Below are positions 1-10,606 of a DNA stretch of 64,000 nucleotides, in pieces. The DNA comes from Elephas maximus indicus. Lineage: Eukaryota > Chordata > Mammalia > Proboscidea > Elephantidae. A program made the position numbers and the translations under genes. The stretch covers positions 33,802,378 through 33,866,377 of the forward strand of contig NC_064839.1 in the NCBI RefSeq assembly GCF_024166365.1. The letters are read 5' to 3'. Numbering within the stretch: the first letter of the stretch is position 1; each line of letters opens with the position of its first letter. Below the pieces are notes generated by a model, which worked only from the letters and a program-made list of their open reading frames with translations, did no database searches and was not told the DNA's origin.

Positions 1-639
1 AACACTGCCTGGTCCTGAGCCATCCTCACAATCATTGTTATGTTTGAGCCTATTGTTGGAGCCACCGTGTGAATCCATCTCATTGAGGGTCTTCCTCTTT
101 TTCAATGACTCTCTACCAAGCATGATGTCCTTCTCCAGGGACTGGTCCCTCCTGATAACATGTCTGTCTTAGTCACCTAGTGCTGCTATAACAGAAATAC
201 CACAAATGGATGGCTTTAACAAAGAGAAGTTTATTATCTCACAGTCCAATAGGCTAGAGGTCCAAATTCAGGGCGCCAGCTCCAGGGAAATTCTTTCTGT
301 CGCTGTTGGCTCTGGAGGAAGGTCCTTGTCATCAGTCTTTCCTTGGTCTGGGAGCACCTCAGCTCAGGAAGCTCAGATCCAAAGGACTCACTCTGCTCCT
401 GGCACTGCTTTCTTGGTGGTATGAGGTTCCCACATCTCTCTGCTCTCTTCTCTCTTTTATATCTCAAAAGAAATTGGCTAAGGACACTATCTAATCTTGT
501 AGACCTTGTCAATATAACAGCCACTAATCCATTTTATTACATCATAGTGATAGGATTTACAACACATAGGAAAATCACATCAGAAGATAAAATGGTAGAC
601 AATCATACAAGAGAATCTGACCTAGCCAAGTTGACAGAT

Positions 640-3600
640 TTTTTTTTTCTAATTTTTATCGTGCTTTAAGTGAAAGTTTACAAATCAAGTCAGTCTCTCA
701 CACAAAAACTTATGTACACGTTGCTCCGTACTCCCAATTGCTTTCCCCCTACTGAGACAGCCCGCTCCCTTCCTCCATTCTCTCTTTTCGTGTCCATTTC
801 GACAGCTTCTAACCCCCTGTACCCTCTCATCTCCCCTCCAGGGAGGAGACGACAACATAGTCTCAAGTGTCCACCTAATCCAAGAAGCTCACTCCTCACC
901 AGCATCCCTCTCCAACCCACTGTCCAGTCCAATGCCTGTCTGGAGAGTGGGCTTTGGGAATGGTTCCTGTCCTGGGCCAACAGAAGGTCTGGGGGCTATG
1001 ACCACAGGGGTCCTTCTAGTCTCAGTCAGACCATTAAGTCTGGTCTTTTTATCAGAATTTGAGGTCTGCATCCCACTGCTCTCCTGCTCCCTCAGGGGTT
1101 CTCTGTTGTGTTCCCTGTCAGGGCAGTCATCGGTTGTAGCCAGGCACCGTCTAGTTCTTCTGGTCTCAGGCTGCTGTAGTCTCTGGTTTATGTGGCCATT
1201 TCTGTCTCTTGGGCTTGTAATTACCTTGCGTCCTTGGTGTTCTTCATTCTCCTTTGCTCCAGGTGAGTTGAGAGGAATTGATGCATCTTAGATGGCCGCT
1301 TGCTAGCAATTAAGAACCCAGACGCCACTCTCCAAAGTGGGATGCAGAATGTTTTCTTAGTAGATTTTATTATGCCAATTGACTTAGATGTCCCCTGAAA
1401 CCATGGTCCCCAAACCCCCGCCCCTTCTACACTGGCCTTCGAAGCATTCAGTTTATTTAGGAGACTTCTTTGCTTTTGGTTTAGTCCAGTTGTGCTGACC
1501 TCTCCTGTATTGTGTGTTGTCTTTCCCTTCACCTAAAAGTTCTCATCTACTGTCTAATTAGTGAAAACCTCTCTTCCTCCCTCCTCTCTCTCGTAACCAT
1601 CAAAGAATATTTTCTTCTCTGTTTAAACTATTTCTTGGGTTCTTATAATAGTGGTCTCGTACAATATTTGTAACTCTCTATTTTGTAACTCTCTATTTTC
1701 ACTCAGCATAATGCCTTCCAGATTCTTCCATGTTACGAAATGTTTCATGGATTCACCATTGTTCTTCATCGATGCGTAGTATTCCATTGTGTGAATATAC
1801 CATAATTTATTTATCCATTCATCCATGGATGGGCACCTTGGTTGCTTCCGTCTTTTTGCTATTGTAAACAGTGCTGCAATGAACATGGGTGTGCATTTAT
1901 CTGTTGGAGTAAACGCTCTTATTTCTCTAGGATATACTCCAAGGAGTGGGATTGCTGGATGGTATGGTATTTCTATTTCTAGCTTTTTAAGGAAGCACCA
2001 AATCGATTTCCAAAGTGGTTGTACCGTTTTACATTCCCACCAGCAGTGCATAGTGTTCCAGTCTCTCCACAGCCTCTCCAGCATTTATTATTTTGTGTTT
2101 TTTGGATTAATGCCAGCCTTGTTGGAGTGAGATGGAATCTCATTGCAGTTTTGATTTGCATTGCTCTAATGGCTAATGATCATGAGCATTTCCTCAGGTA
2201 TCTGTTAGCTACCTGTTCATACCCTTTGCCCATTTTTTAATTGGGTTATTTGTCTTTTTGTAGTTGACTTCTGCAGTATCATGTAGATTTTAGAGATGAG
2301 ACACTGATCGGAAATGTCATAGCTAAAAACTTTTTCCCAGTCTGTACGTAATCTTTTTACTCTTTTGGGCAAGTCTTTGGATGAGCATAGGTGTTTGATT
2401 TTTAGGAGCTCCCAATTACCTAGTTTTTCTTTGGCATTGTTAATAATGTTTTGCATTCTGTTTATGCCATGTATTAGGGCTCCTAACATTGTCCCTATTT
2501 TTTCTTCCATGGTCTTTATCATTTTAGATTTTATATTTAGCCCTTTGATCCATTTTGAGTTAGTTTTTGTGCATGATGTGAGGTATGGGTCTTATTTCAT
2601 TTTTTGCAGATGGATGTCCAGTTATGCCAGCACCGTTTGTTAAAAGGGCTGTCTTTTCCCCATTTAACTGATTTGGGGCCTTTGTCAAATATCAGCTGCT
2701 CATATGTGGATGGATTTATGTCTGGATTCTCAATTCTGTTCCACTGGTCTATGTATCTGTTGTGTACCAGTACCAGGTTGTTTGGACTACTGTGGAGGTG
2801 TTAATAGGTTCTAAAGTCAGGTAGGGTGAGGCCTCCCACTTTGTTCTTTTTCGGTAATGCTTTACGTATCCGGGGCCTCTTTCCCTTCCGTATGAAGTTG
2901 GTGATTTGTTTCTCCATCTCATTAAAAAATGTTGTTGGAATTTGGATTGGAATTGTGTTATATCTATAGATGGCTTCTGGTAGAATAGACATTTTTACGA
3001 TGTTAAGTCTTCCTATCCATGAGCAAGGTATGTTTTTCCACTTATGTAGGTCTCTCTTGGTTTCTTGCGGTAGGGTCTTGTAGTTTTCTGTGTACAGGTC
3101 TTTTACGTCTCTGGTAAGGTTTATTCCTAAGTATTTTACCTTCTTGGGGGCTACTGTAAATGGTATTGATTTGGTGATTTCCTCTTCGATACTCTTTTTG
3201 TTGGTGTAGAGGAATTCAACTGATTTTTATGTGTTTATCTTGTATCCTGATAATCTGCTGAACTCTTCTATTAGTTTCAGTAGTTTTCTTGAGGATTCTT
3301 TAGGGTTTTCTGTGTATAAGACGTCATCTGCAAATAGAGATACTTTTACTTCTTCCTTGCCAATCTGGGTGCCCTTTATTTATCTAGCCTAATTGCTCTG
3401 GCTAGGACCTCCGGCACAATGTTGAATAAGAGTGGTGATAATGGGCACCCTTGTCTGGTTCCCGATCTCAAGGCGAATGTTTTCAGGCTCTCTCCATTTA
3501 GGTTGATGTTGGCTGTTGGCTTTGTATAAATGCCCTTTATTATGTTGAGGACTTTTCCTTCTATTCCTGTTTTGCTGAGAGTTTTTTTTTTTTTTTTTTT

Positions 3601-4549
3601 TATCATGAATGGGTGTTGAACTTTGTCAAATGCCTTTTCTGCATTCATTGATAAAATCATGTGATTCTTTTGTTTTATTTGTATGATGGATTACATTAAT
3701 TGTTTTTCTAATGTTGAACCATCCCTGCCTAACGGGTATGAATCCCACTTGGTCATGGTGAATTATTTTTTTGGTATGTTGTTGAATTCTATTGGCTAGA
3801 ATTTTGTTGAGCATTTTTGCATCTAAGTTCATAAGGGATATAGGTCTGTAATTGTCTTTTTTTGTGGTGTCTTTACCTGGTTTTGGTATCAGAGATATGT
3901 TGGCTTCATAGAATGAGTTTGAAAGTATTCCATCCTTTTCTATGCTCTGAAATACCTTTAGTAGTAGTGGTGTTAACTCTTCTCCGAAGGTTTGGTAGAA
4001 CTCTGCAGTGAAGCCATCCGGGCCAGGGCTTTTTTTAGTTGGGAGTTTTTGGATTACCTTTTCAATCTCTTCTTTCATTACGGGTCTATTTAGTTGTTCT
4101 ACCCCTGTTTGTGTTAGTTTAGGTAGGTAGTGTGTTTCTAAGAATTCATCCATTTCTTCTAGGTTTTCAAATTTGTTAGAATACAATTTTTCGTAGTAAT
4201 CTGATATGGTTCTTTTAATTTCAGTTGAGTCTGTTGTAATATCACCCATCTCAGTTCTTATTCAGGTTATTTGCTTCCTCTCCTGTTTTTCTTTTGTCAG
4301 TTTGGTCAATGGTTTATCAATTTTGTTGATTTTTTCAAAGAGCCAGCTTTTGGTCTTGTTAATTCTTTCAATTGTTTTTCTGTTTTCTATTTCATTTAGT
4401 TCAGCTCTAATGTTTTCTTCTGGTGCCTGAGGGTTTCTTTTGTTGCTCTGTTTCTATTTGTTCAAGTTGTAGGGATAATTCTTTGATTTTGGCCCTTTCT
4501 TCTTTTTTGTAAGCATGCATTTACTGACATAAATTGACCTCTGAGCACT
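640..4549 (-). mobile_element. L1 LINE, 5'-truncated within ORF2
   Basis: Opens with a poly(T) (the poly(A) tail), then a 3' UTR of about 980 bp, then ORF2 sequence running to the truncation point. It is flanked by a 10-bp duplication gttgacagat at 630-639 and 4550-4559. The same 3' UTR recurs at 57655 and 62713. Confidence 0.93.
1623..4500 (-). pseudogene. L1 ORF2 remnant (reverse transcriptase and C-terminal domain)
   Basis: In order on the - strand: [87 protein letters not shown], a FADD box near 3322-3336, and the cysteine-rich end ([20 protein letters not shown] ... MEYYASMKNN). Several frameshifts and stops separate the pieces, and the endonuclease domain is missing. Confidence 0.93.
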
Positions 4550-5328
4550 GTTGACAGATATTTTTGGGGGACACAATTCAATCCATGACAATGTCTGAAG
4601 TACATGAGATGAAGTCTCGCCATCCTTGCTTCTAAGGGGTGTTCTGGCTGTACTTCTTCCAAGACAGAGATGTTCATTCTTCTGGCAGTCCATAGTATAT
4701 TCAACATTCTTTGCCAACACCATGATTCAAAGATCTCAATTATTCCTCAGTCTTCCTTATTCATCGTCCAGCTCTTGCAGGCATATGAGATGATTGAAAA
4801 TACCATGGCTTGAGTTAAGGGTGTCTTAGTCCCCAAAGTGACATCTTTGCTTTTTAACACTTTAAAGAGGCCTTTTGCAGCAAAGTTGCCCAATGCAATA
4901 AAACACTTGATTTCTTGACTGCTGCTTCCATGGGCATTGATTGTGAATTCAAGTAAAATGAAATCCTTGACAACTTCATTCTTTTCTCTGTTAATCATGA
5001 TGTTGCTTATTGGGCCAGTTGTGAGGATTTTTGTGTTCTTTATGTTGAAGTATAATCCATACTAAAGGCTGTGGTCTTTGATGTTCATCAGTAAGTGCTT
5101 CAAGTCCTCTTCACTTTCAGCAAGCAAGGTTGTGTCATTTGCATAATGTAGGTTGTTAATGAGTCTTCCTCCAATTCTGATGCCCTGTTCTTCATATAGT
5201 CCAGCTTCTCAGATTGTTTTCTCAGTATGCGAATTGAATTGGTATGGTAAAAGGATGCAACCCAGATGCACACCTTTCCTGACTTTAAACCACACAGTAT
5301 CCCCTTGTTCTGTTTTTATGACTTCCTC

Positions 5329-5808
5329 TTAGTCTACATACGGGCTCCTCATGAGCACAATTAAGTGTTCTGGAACTCCCATTCTTCGAAATGTTATCCG
5401 TAATTTGTTATGGTCCACAAAGTCAAATGCCTTTGCACAGCCAATAAAATGCAGGTAAACATCTTTCTGGTATTCTCTGCTTTCAACCAAGATCCATGTG
5501 ACATCAGCAATGATATCTCTTGTTCCATGACCTCTTCCAAATCCAGCTTGAATTTCTGGCAGTTCCATGTCGATGTACTGCTGGAGCTGCTTTTGAATGA
5601 TCTTCAGCAAAATTTTATTTGCGTGTGATATTAATGATATTCTTCTATAGTTTCCGCATTCTGTTGGATCACCTTTTTTGGAATGAGCACAAATATAGAT
5701 CTCCTCCAGCTGATTGGCCAGGTGTCTTCCAAATTTCTTAACATAGAAGAGTGAGCACCTCCAGCACTGCATCCATTTGCCGAAGTATCTCAATTGGTAT
5801 TCATTCAA
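5329..5808 (-). pseudogene. RTE reverse transcriptase remnant
   Basis: The - strand frame shows the typical RTE reverse transcriptase order: ECGNYRRISLISHANKILLK, then PEIQAGFGRGHGTRD, then CAKAFDFVDHNKL. The catalytic FADD region and C-terminus follow toward 4600 in broken frames. It lies in the uninverted 3' half of the element. Confidence 0.88.
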
Positions 5809-6515
5809 TTTCTAGAGACTTATTTTTTGCCAGTGCCTCCAGTACAGCTTGGACTTCTTCCTTCAATTCCATTGGTTCTTCATCATATACTACCTCCTGA
5901 AATGGTTGAAAGTCAACCAATTCTTTTTGGTACAGTGACTCCTTGTACTCCTTTCATCTTCTTTTGATGCTTCCTGCGTCACTCAATATTTTCCCCATAA
6001 AATTCTTCAATATTGCAACTCGAGGCTTGCATTTTTCTTCAGTTCTTTCAGCTTGAGAAATACTGAGCGTGTTCTCCCCCTTTGGTTTTCTAACCCCAGG
6101 TCTTTACACATTTCATTATAATACTTTATTTTTGTTTTCAGTTTGTCAGTTTGTCATGCGTCTGTCAGTTTGTTGTACTGTGGTGGCTTGCATGTTGCTG
6201 TAATGCTGGAAGCTATGCCACCAGTATTTCAAATACCAGCAGGGTTAATCACGGTGGACAGGATTCAGTGGTGCTTCCAGAATAAGACACTAGAAAGAAG
6301 GGCCTGGTGGTCTACTTCTGAAAAAACTGGCCAGAGAAAACCTTCTGAATAGCAGCAGAGCATTGTCTGATATAGTGCTGGAAGACAAGTCCCTTAAGTT
6401 AGAAGGCACTCAAAGTACAACTAGGAGATAGCTGCCTCCTCAAAGTAGAGTTGACCTTAATGACAATGGAGTCAAGCTTTCTCGACCTTCATTTGCTGAG
6501 ATGGCATGAGTCAAA

Positions 6516-7300
6516 ATGAGAAGAAACAGCTGCAAACATTCATTAATAATGGGAATGTGGAAGGTAGGAAGCATGAATCTAGGAAAACAGGAAGCCGTCA
6601 AAAATGAAATGGAACACTTAAAGATCAATATCCTAGGCATTAGTGAGCTGAAATGGACTGGTATTGGCCATTTTGAATCAGATAATCATATGGTCTACTA
6701 CGCTGGGAATGACAGATTGAAGAGGAATTGCATCATATTCATTGTCAAAAAGAACATTTCAAGATCCATCCTGAAGTACAACACTGTCAGTGATAGGATA
6801 ATATCCATATGCCTACAAGGAAGATCAGTTAATATGACTTGTATTCAAATTTATGTACCAGCCACTATTGCCAAAGATGAGAAAATTGAAGATTTTTACC
6901 AGGTCCTGCAATCTGAACTTGATCAATATGCAATCAAGGTGCATTGATAATTACTGGTGATTGGAATGCAAAAGCTGGAAACAAAGAAGGGTCAGTAGTT
7001 GGAAAATGTGGCATTGGTGATAGAAATGATGCTGGAGATCGCATAATAGATTTTTGCAAGACCAATGACTTCCTCATTGCAAATACCTTTTTTCAACAAT
7101 GTAAATGGCAACTATACACATGGACCTCACCGGATGGAATACACAGGAATCAAATCGACTATATCTGTGGAAAGAGACGATGGAGAAGCTTGATATCATC
7201 ATCCAGAACAAGGCCAGGGGCCGACGTGGAACAGATCATCAATTGCTCATATGCAAGTTCAACTTGAAGCTGAAGAAAATTAGGGCAAGTCCTTGAGAGC
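6516..7300 (+). pseudogene. RTE endonuclease-domain remnant
   Basis: The + strand frame holds an apurinic-type endonuclease domain: GMWKVGSMNLGKQE, ILGISELKWTGIG, then IITGDWNAKAGN, with a frame change near 6945 and another near 7200 (RGRRGTDHQLL). Order and motifs match the N-terminal half of RTE/BovB proteins. It is non-functional. Confidence 0.85.
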
Positions 7301-7596
7301 CAAAATACGACCTTGAGTATATCCCACCTGAATTTAGAGACCATCTCAAGAATAGATATGACTCAATGAACACTAATTACTGAAGACCAGACGTGTTGTG
7401 AAATGACATCAAGGACATCATACATGAAGAAAGCAATAGGTCATTAAAAAGACAAGAAAGAAAGGCCGAAACAGATGTCAGAAGAGACTCTGAAACTTGC
7501 TCTTGAATGTAGAGTAGCTAAAGTGAATGGAAGAAATGATGAAGTAAAAGAGCTGAACAGAAGATTTCAAAGGGAGGCTCGAGAAGACAAAGGTAA

Positions 7597-8056
7597 GTGA
7601 TAGGCTAATGAATAGCTCCCCAAAGATGTCCTCATCCTAATCCCCAGAACCTGTGAATGTGTTACCTCACATGGCAAAAGAGCCTTTGCAGATGTGATTA
7701 AATTAAGGATCTCGAGATGGGGTTATCCTAGTAGGATCAATATAATCACAAGGTCAGAGTGGGAGGAGGTGTAACGGTGGAAGCAGAGGTCAGAGAGAGA
7801 TTTGATGATACTATGCTGCTGGCTTTGAAGATGGAGGATGGGACCATGAGCCAACGAAAGTAGGGCCGACTAAAGAAGCTGAAAGAGGCAAGGAAATGGG
7901 TTCTTTTCAAAAGTCCCCAGAAGAATACAGCTCTGCTGATACCTTAAAACTGGTTTTGGACTTCCAACCTCCTGAACTGTAAGATAATACATTTATGTTG
8001 CCTTAAGCCACTACTTTTTGGTAATTTTGTTACAGCAGTTAATAGAAACCAATAGA
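7597..8056 (+). mobile_element. Ancient LTR (MaLR/MLT-like), solo
   Basis: Starts tgataggctaatgaatagct and continues with the familiar series: ctggctttgaagatggagga, a gcactgctgataccttaaaa-like stretch, then gccactactttttggtaatt and gttacagcagttaatagaaa at the end. No internal retroviral sequence is attached. The RTE sits directly at its 5' edge. Confidence 0.7.
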
Positions 8057-8105
8057 AAATTAGAGAACAAATACAGCACTTTTCAAATAGGGTTAAGTGT
8101 ACATA

Positions 8106-8303
8106 AACCAAACTAAACCCATTGCTGTCCAGTCAATTCCGACTCCTAGTGACTCCATAGAACTGCTCTGTAGGGTTTCCATGGCCGTAATCTTTATGGA
8201 AGCAGACTGCCACATCTTTCTCCCATGGAGTGGCTGCTGGGTTCAAACCGCTGACCTTTCGGTTAGCAGCAGAGCTCTTAACCACTGTGCCGCCAGAGCT
8301 CCT
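8106..8303 (-). mobile_element. AfroSINE, antisense, with target-site duplication
   Basis: Long-form AfroSINE carrying the aatctttatggaagcagact segment and the inverted tRNA-like head at its right end. It is flanked by ttaagtg(t/c)acata at 8093-8105 and 8304-8316. Confidence 0.9.
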
Positions 8304-8624
8304 TTAAGTGCACATACATATAACCAATTAAAGCTGTTTCATTTGAAACAAAAAGCCAAGTGACATCTCAGATTCCCTTGGTGTCTGTCTGACTGACTCT
8401 TGGCTAGCCTCTCTGAGCAGGTGGTTCCCTCCCCACAAATCGTGTTTTAAAGGCACAGTGTGGTCACTTTCTTCCACAGTCTGTGGTGCCCAGTCCAGAA
8501 CTGGACACAGCCTAGGGCATCACCAACTGAGGAAGACCACAAGTCCCCTGCTCCCAGGCAAATAGATAAAAGGGAAATGTTTCTAACGGGAAAACACGAC
8601 CTCATCCATCTTCTGTTTAAGATC

Positions 8625-8890
8625 CAAGCAGGGCTCCCTTTTGCCTTTAGGATAAGTTGAAGCCTCAAAGCATGGCTTCCAAAGCCCTGCACTGTAAGCT
8701 TCTGTCCCCCTCTGTAGCCTGGGTAGCTCATCTCTGTCCTCTGTGAAGACCCTGCAGCTCCTGGAACCGGCAGTGTTCACTCCCAAACCAGGCTTTTTCC
8801 CACAGGGTTCCCTTTGCTTGGAGTGCTCTTCTGATTCCCCTCCCCTCAGCTCTCACCCCTCTGGCCAATTTCCATAAAAACGTGAGACAT
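8625..8890 (+). mobile_element. L2 LINE relic
   Basis: Diverged L2 3'-region text: tttgcctttaggataagttg followed by gcatggcttccaaagccctg and later ttccctttgcttggagtgct. The stretches 8304-8625 and 8890-9220 hold nothing recognised. Confidence 0.6.
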
Positions 8891-9224
8891 TTCTCTGGGA
8901 CAGAAGTTAGCCACTCAGGCAGGCCTTGTTCTTGCCCAGAGCTACTGCCCCTGACCCGAAAGGCAGGTTGGCCCAGGGTGGAACAGCCCAGGCCAGAGGA
9001 GAAAAGCACGAGTGTGCTTTTAAGGGCTTGCACACATGCGTTTGACAAGATGCAGAGCTGGCGTACAGGACTCCTTGGAATTGCCGGAGGAGACTCCTGG
9101 GCAGGCCAAGCTGGCTCATCTCACCCTGGGCCTGAACCAGGAGTGCATCTTTCATTAGAGCGGTGCCTGGGCTTCCTGGGGCTTGCCACCTGTCCCAAGG
9201 CTGGTCAGTGGTTATGCATTTCAC

Positions 9225-9335
9225 TCCCAGTTCTGCCAATCACCAGGTGGTCTTGGGCAAATTCCTTAACCTCTCTGAGTCTCAATTTGCTCATATGTGA
9301 AATGGGGGTAACAATGGCTACTGCATAGGGGTGTG
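9225..9335 (+). repeat. MIR SINE relic
   Basis: Core-SINE text: tcttgggcaaattccttaac, ctctctgagtctcaatttgc, then gtgaaatgggggtaacaatg. Confidence 0.75.
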
Positions 9336-9373
9336 ATGAGACATGAAAATGTGATTCACGCACATAAAGCTCA

Positions 9374-9712
9374 TGTTGCTGTTGCTAGCTGCTGTCAAGT
9401 CGACCCCTGACTCATGGCGACCCCATGCACAATGGAACAAGATGCTCCCCCATCCTTTGCCATCCCCATGATCAGTTGTGGATTGCACCATTGTAACCCA
9501 TAAGGTTTTCATTGTTTGATTTTCAGAGGTAGATCACCAGGCCTTTCTTCCTAGTCCTTTTTAGTCTGGAAGTTGCACCGAAATCTGTTCAGCATCATAG
9601 CAACACGAAAACCTCCACTGACAGACGAATAACAGCTGTGTGTGAGGTACATTGGCCAGGAATCAAACCTGGTTCTCCTGCATGGAAGGCAAGAATTCTA
9701 CCACTGAACACT
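9374..9712 (-). mobile_element. SINE with tRNA-Gly-like head, antisense
   Basis: The right end is the reverse complement of a glycine tRNA: gtggttcagtggtagaatt-like A box and a ggttcgattcctggccaat-like B box, here degenerate. The body runs back to gctgctgtcaagtcgacccc. It is a different family from the short AfroSINEs. It is not a functional tRNA gene: the insert between the tRNA-like arms lacks a proper anticodon stem and acceptor pairing. Confidence 0.75.
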
Positions 9713-9959
9713 AAACAGAGAGTGTTTAATGGATAGTAGTCATCATCAGTACATATAATCTAGACCTTGTCTATCTGCAGGAAAATAATGCTGTCCATTT
9801 CATTAACTAATGGAATTAAATTACAATTACTAAATTAGCCTTGGTGGGAGGTGGTCAGCCACAGCTCTTGTTCTCTGAGTCCACTTTGTCTGGGTCACAT
9901 TACCCTCTCCTCCAGGCCCTGGATGAGTCAGCCCATCTACTTGGCTTGTCCCCATGGCC

Positions 9960-10606
9960 ACCGGCATCTCTCACCCGGGTAAGCACAGTGGCCTCTTGAC
10001 TGGCCTCTCTGCTCCCACTGGGGGCTCCCCTTCCCTCCCCCTGCATCAATCCATTCTTTACACAGCTTTTGGCTGTCTTTAGAAAATGCCAAGCTGATTA
10101 TTTTACTTCCTGCTTACAACCATGGTGAGCAGGGAGAGGTATTTCAATATACCAAGGAATTAGACTCAAAACCTCTTCCTGGCTGCAGTCTTCAAGATAC
10201 TCACTCCATCCCACCCCCTGCCTGGCTCCAACTGACCTCTGCAGCCCCAGTGGCTTCCATTTCTTTCCTCGAAGGACCTGGGCTCCCTCTTATACGAAGC
10301 CTTTGCAGTTGCTGCTCTCACTACCTGGCACATCATTTCCTCCTGGAAAGCCTCCTCTGACCCCCAGAATAGAAAAGGCTGTCCCTCCCACAGTACCGTG
10401 AGACTCTGCTTTCTAGTTCCTTCTGTCGGTGACCCCTTGGCTCCTTGCCTGTGTAATGATCTGATTACGGGCTATCCCTCCAGCCAGACAGAGAGAACAC
10501 AAGGGAAGGAATGTTTGTCTTGCTCACCGTTGTTTCCCTAGCACAGAGCCTAGGACGCAGTAAACAATAAATGCTTGTTGAATGAATGAATGGATGGATG
10601 AATGAA
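9960..10606 (+). mobile_element. L2 LINE 3' end with terminal short tandem repeat
   Basis: Diverged L2 ending in the diagnostic tagcacagagcctagg ... caataaatgcttgttgaatg, followed by a gaat/ggat tetranucleotide run at about 10580-10606. Confidence 0.7.

Larger units (their letters stand above)
165..4590 (-). mobile_element. Solo LTR-type element inside the RTE, itself split by an L1
   Basis: The element begins TGTCTTAG and ends CCATGACA (TG...CA). It is flanked by a 5-bp duplication, ATGTC, at 160-164 and 4591-4595. Without the L1 it is about 506 bp. On the - strand an AATAAA lies near its end (230-235), suggesting that orientation. No internal retroviral genes are present. It resembles a MaLR/ERVL-type LTR, but the family name is uncertain. 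Confidence 0.75.
1..7591 (-). mobile_element. RTE (BovB-like) LINE with 5' inversion, interrupted by an LTR and an L1
   Basis: One LINE copy. Its 3' half reads on the - strand (1-164, then 4591 to about 6140), and its 5' half, including 5' UTR and endonuclease, reads on the + strand (about 6140-7591). The inverted half ends in gagaagacaaa where the 3' half begins with aaagtattataatgaaatg, as in a twin-primed insertion. The extreme 3' tail lies before base 1. Coding parts are broken by stops and frameshifts. The family is assigned from reverse transcriptase and endonuclease motifs. Confidence 0.88.

Noticed and set aside
1-7591. Functional reverse transcriptase gene
   Set aside because: Both the RTE and L1 frames are broken by several stops and frameshifts, and both elements are truncated or inverted.
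9647-9712. Possible tRNA-Gly gene on the - strand
   Set aside because: It is the head of a SINE: the arms are degenerate and the block continues into a SINE body.
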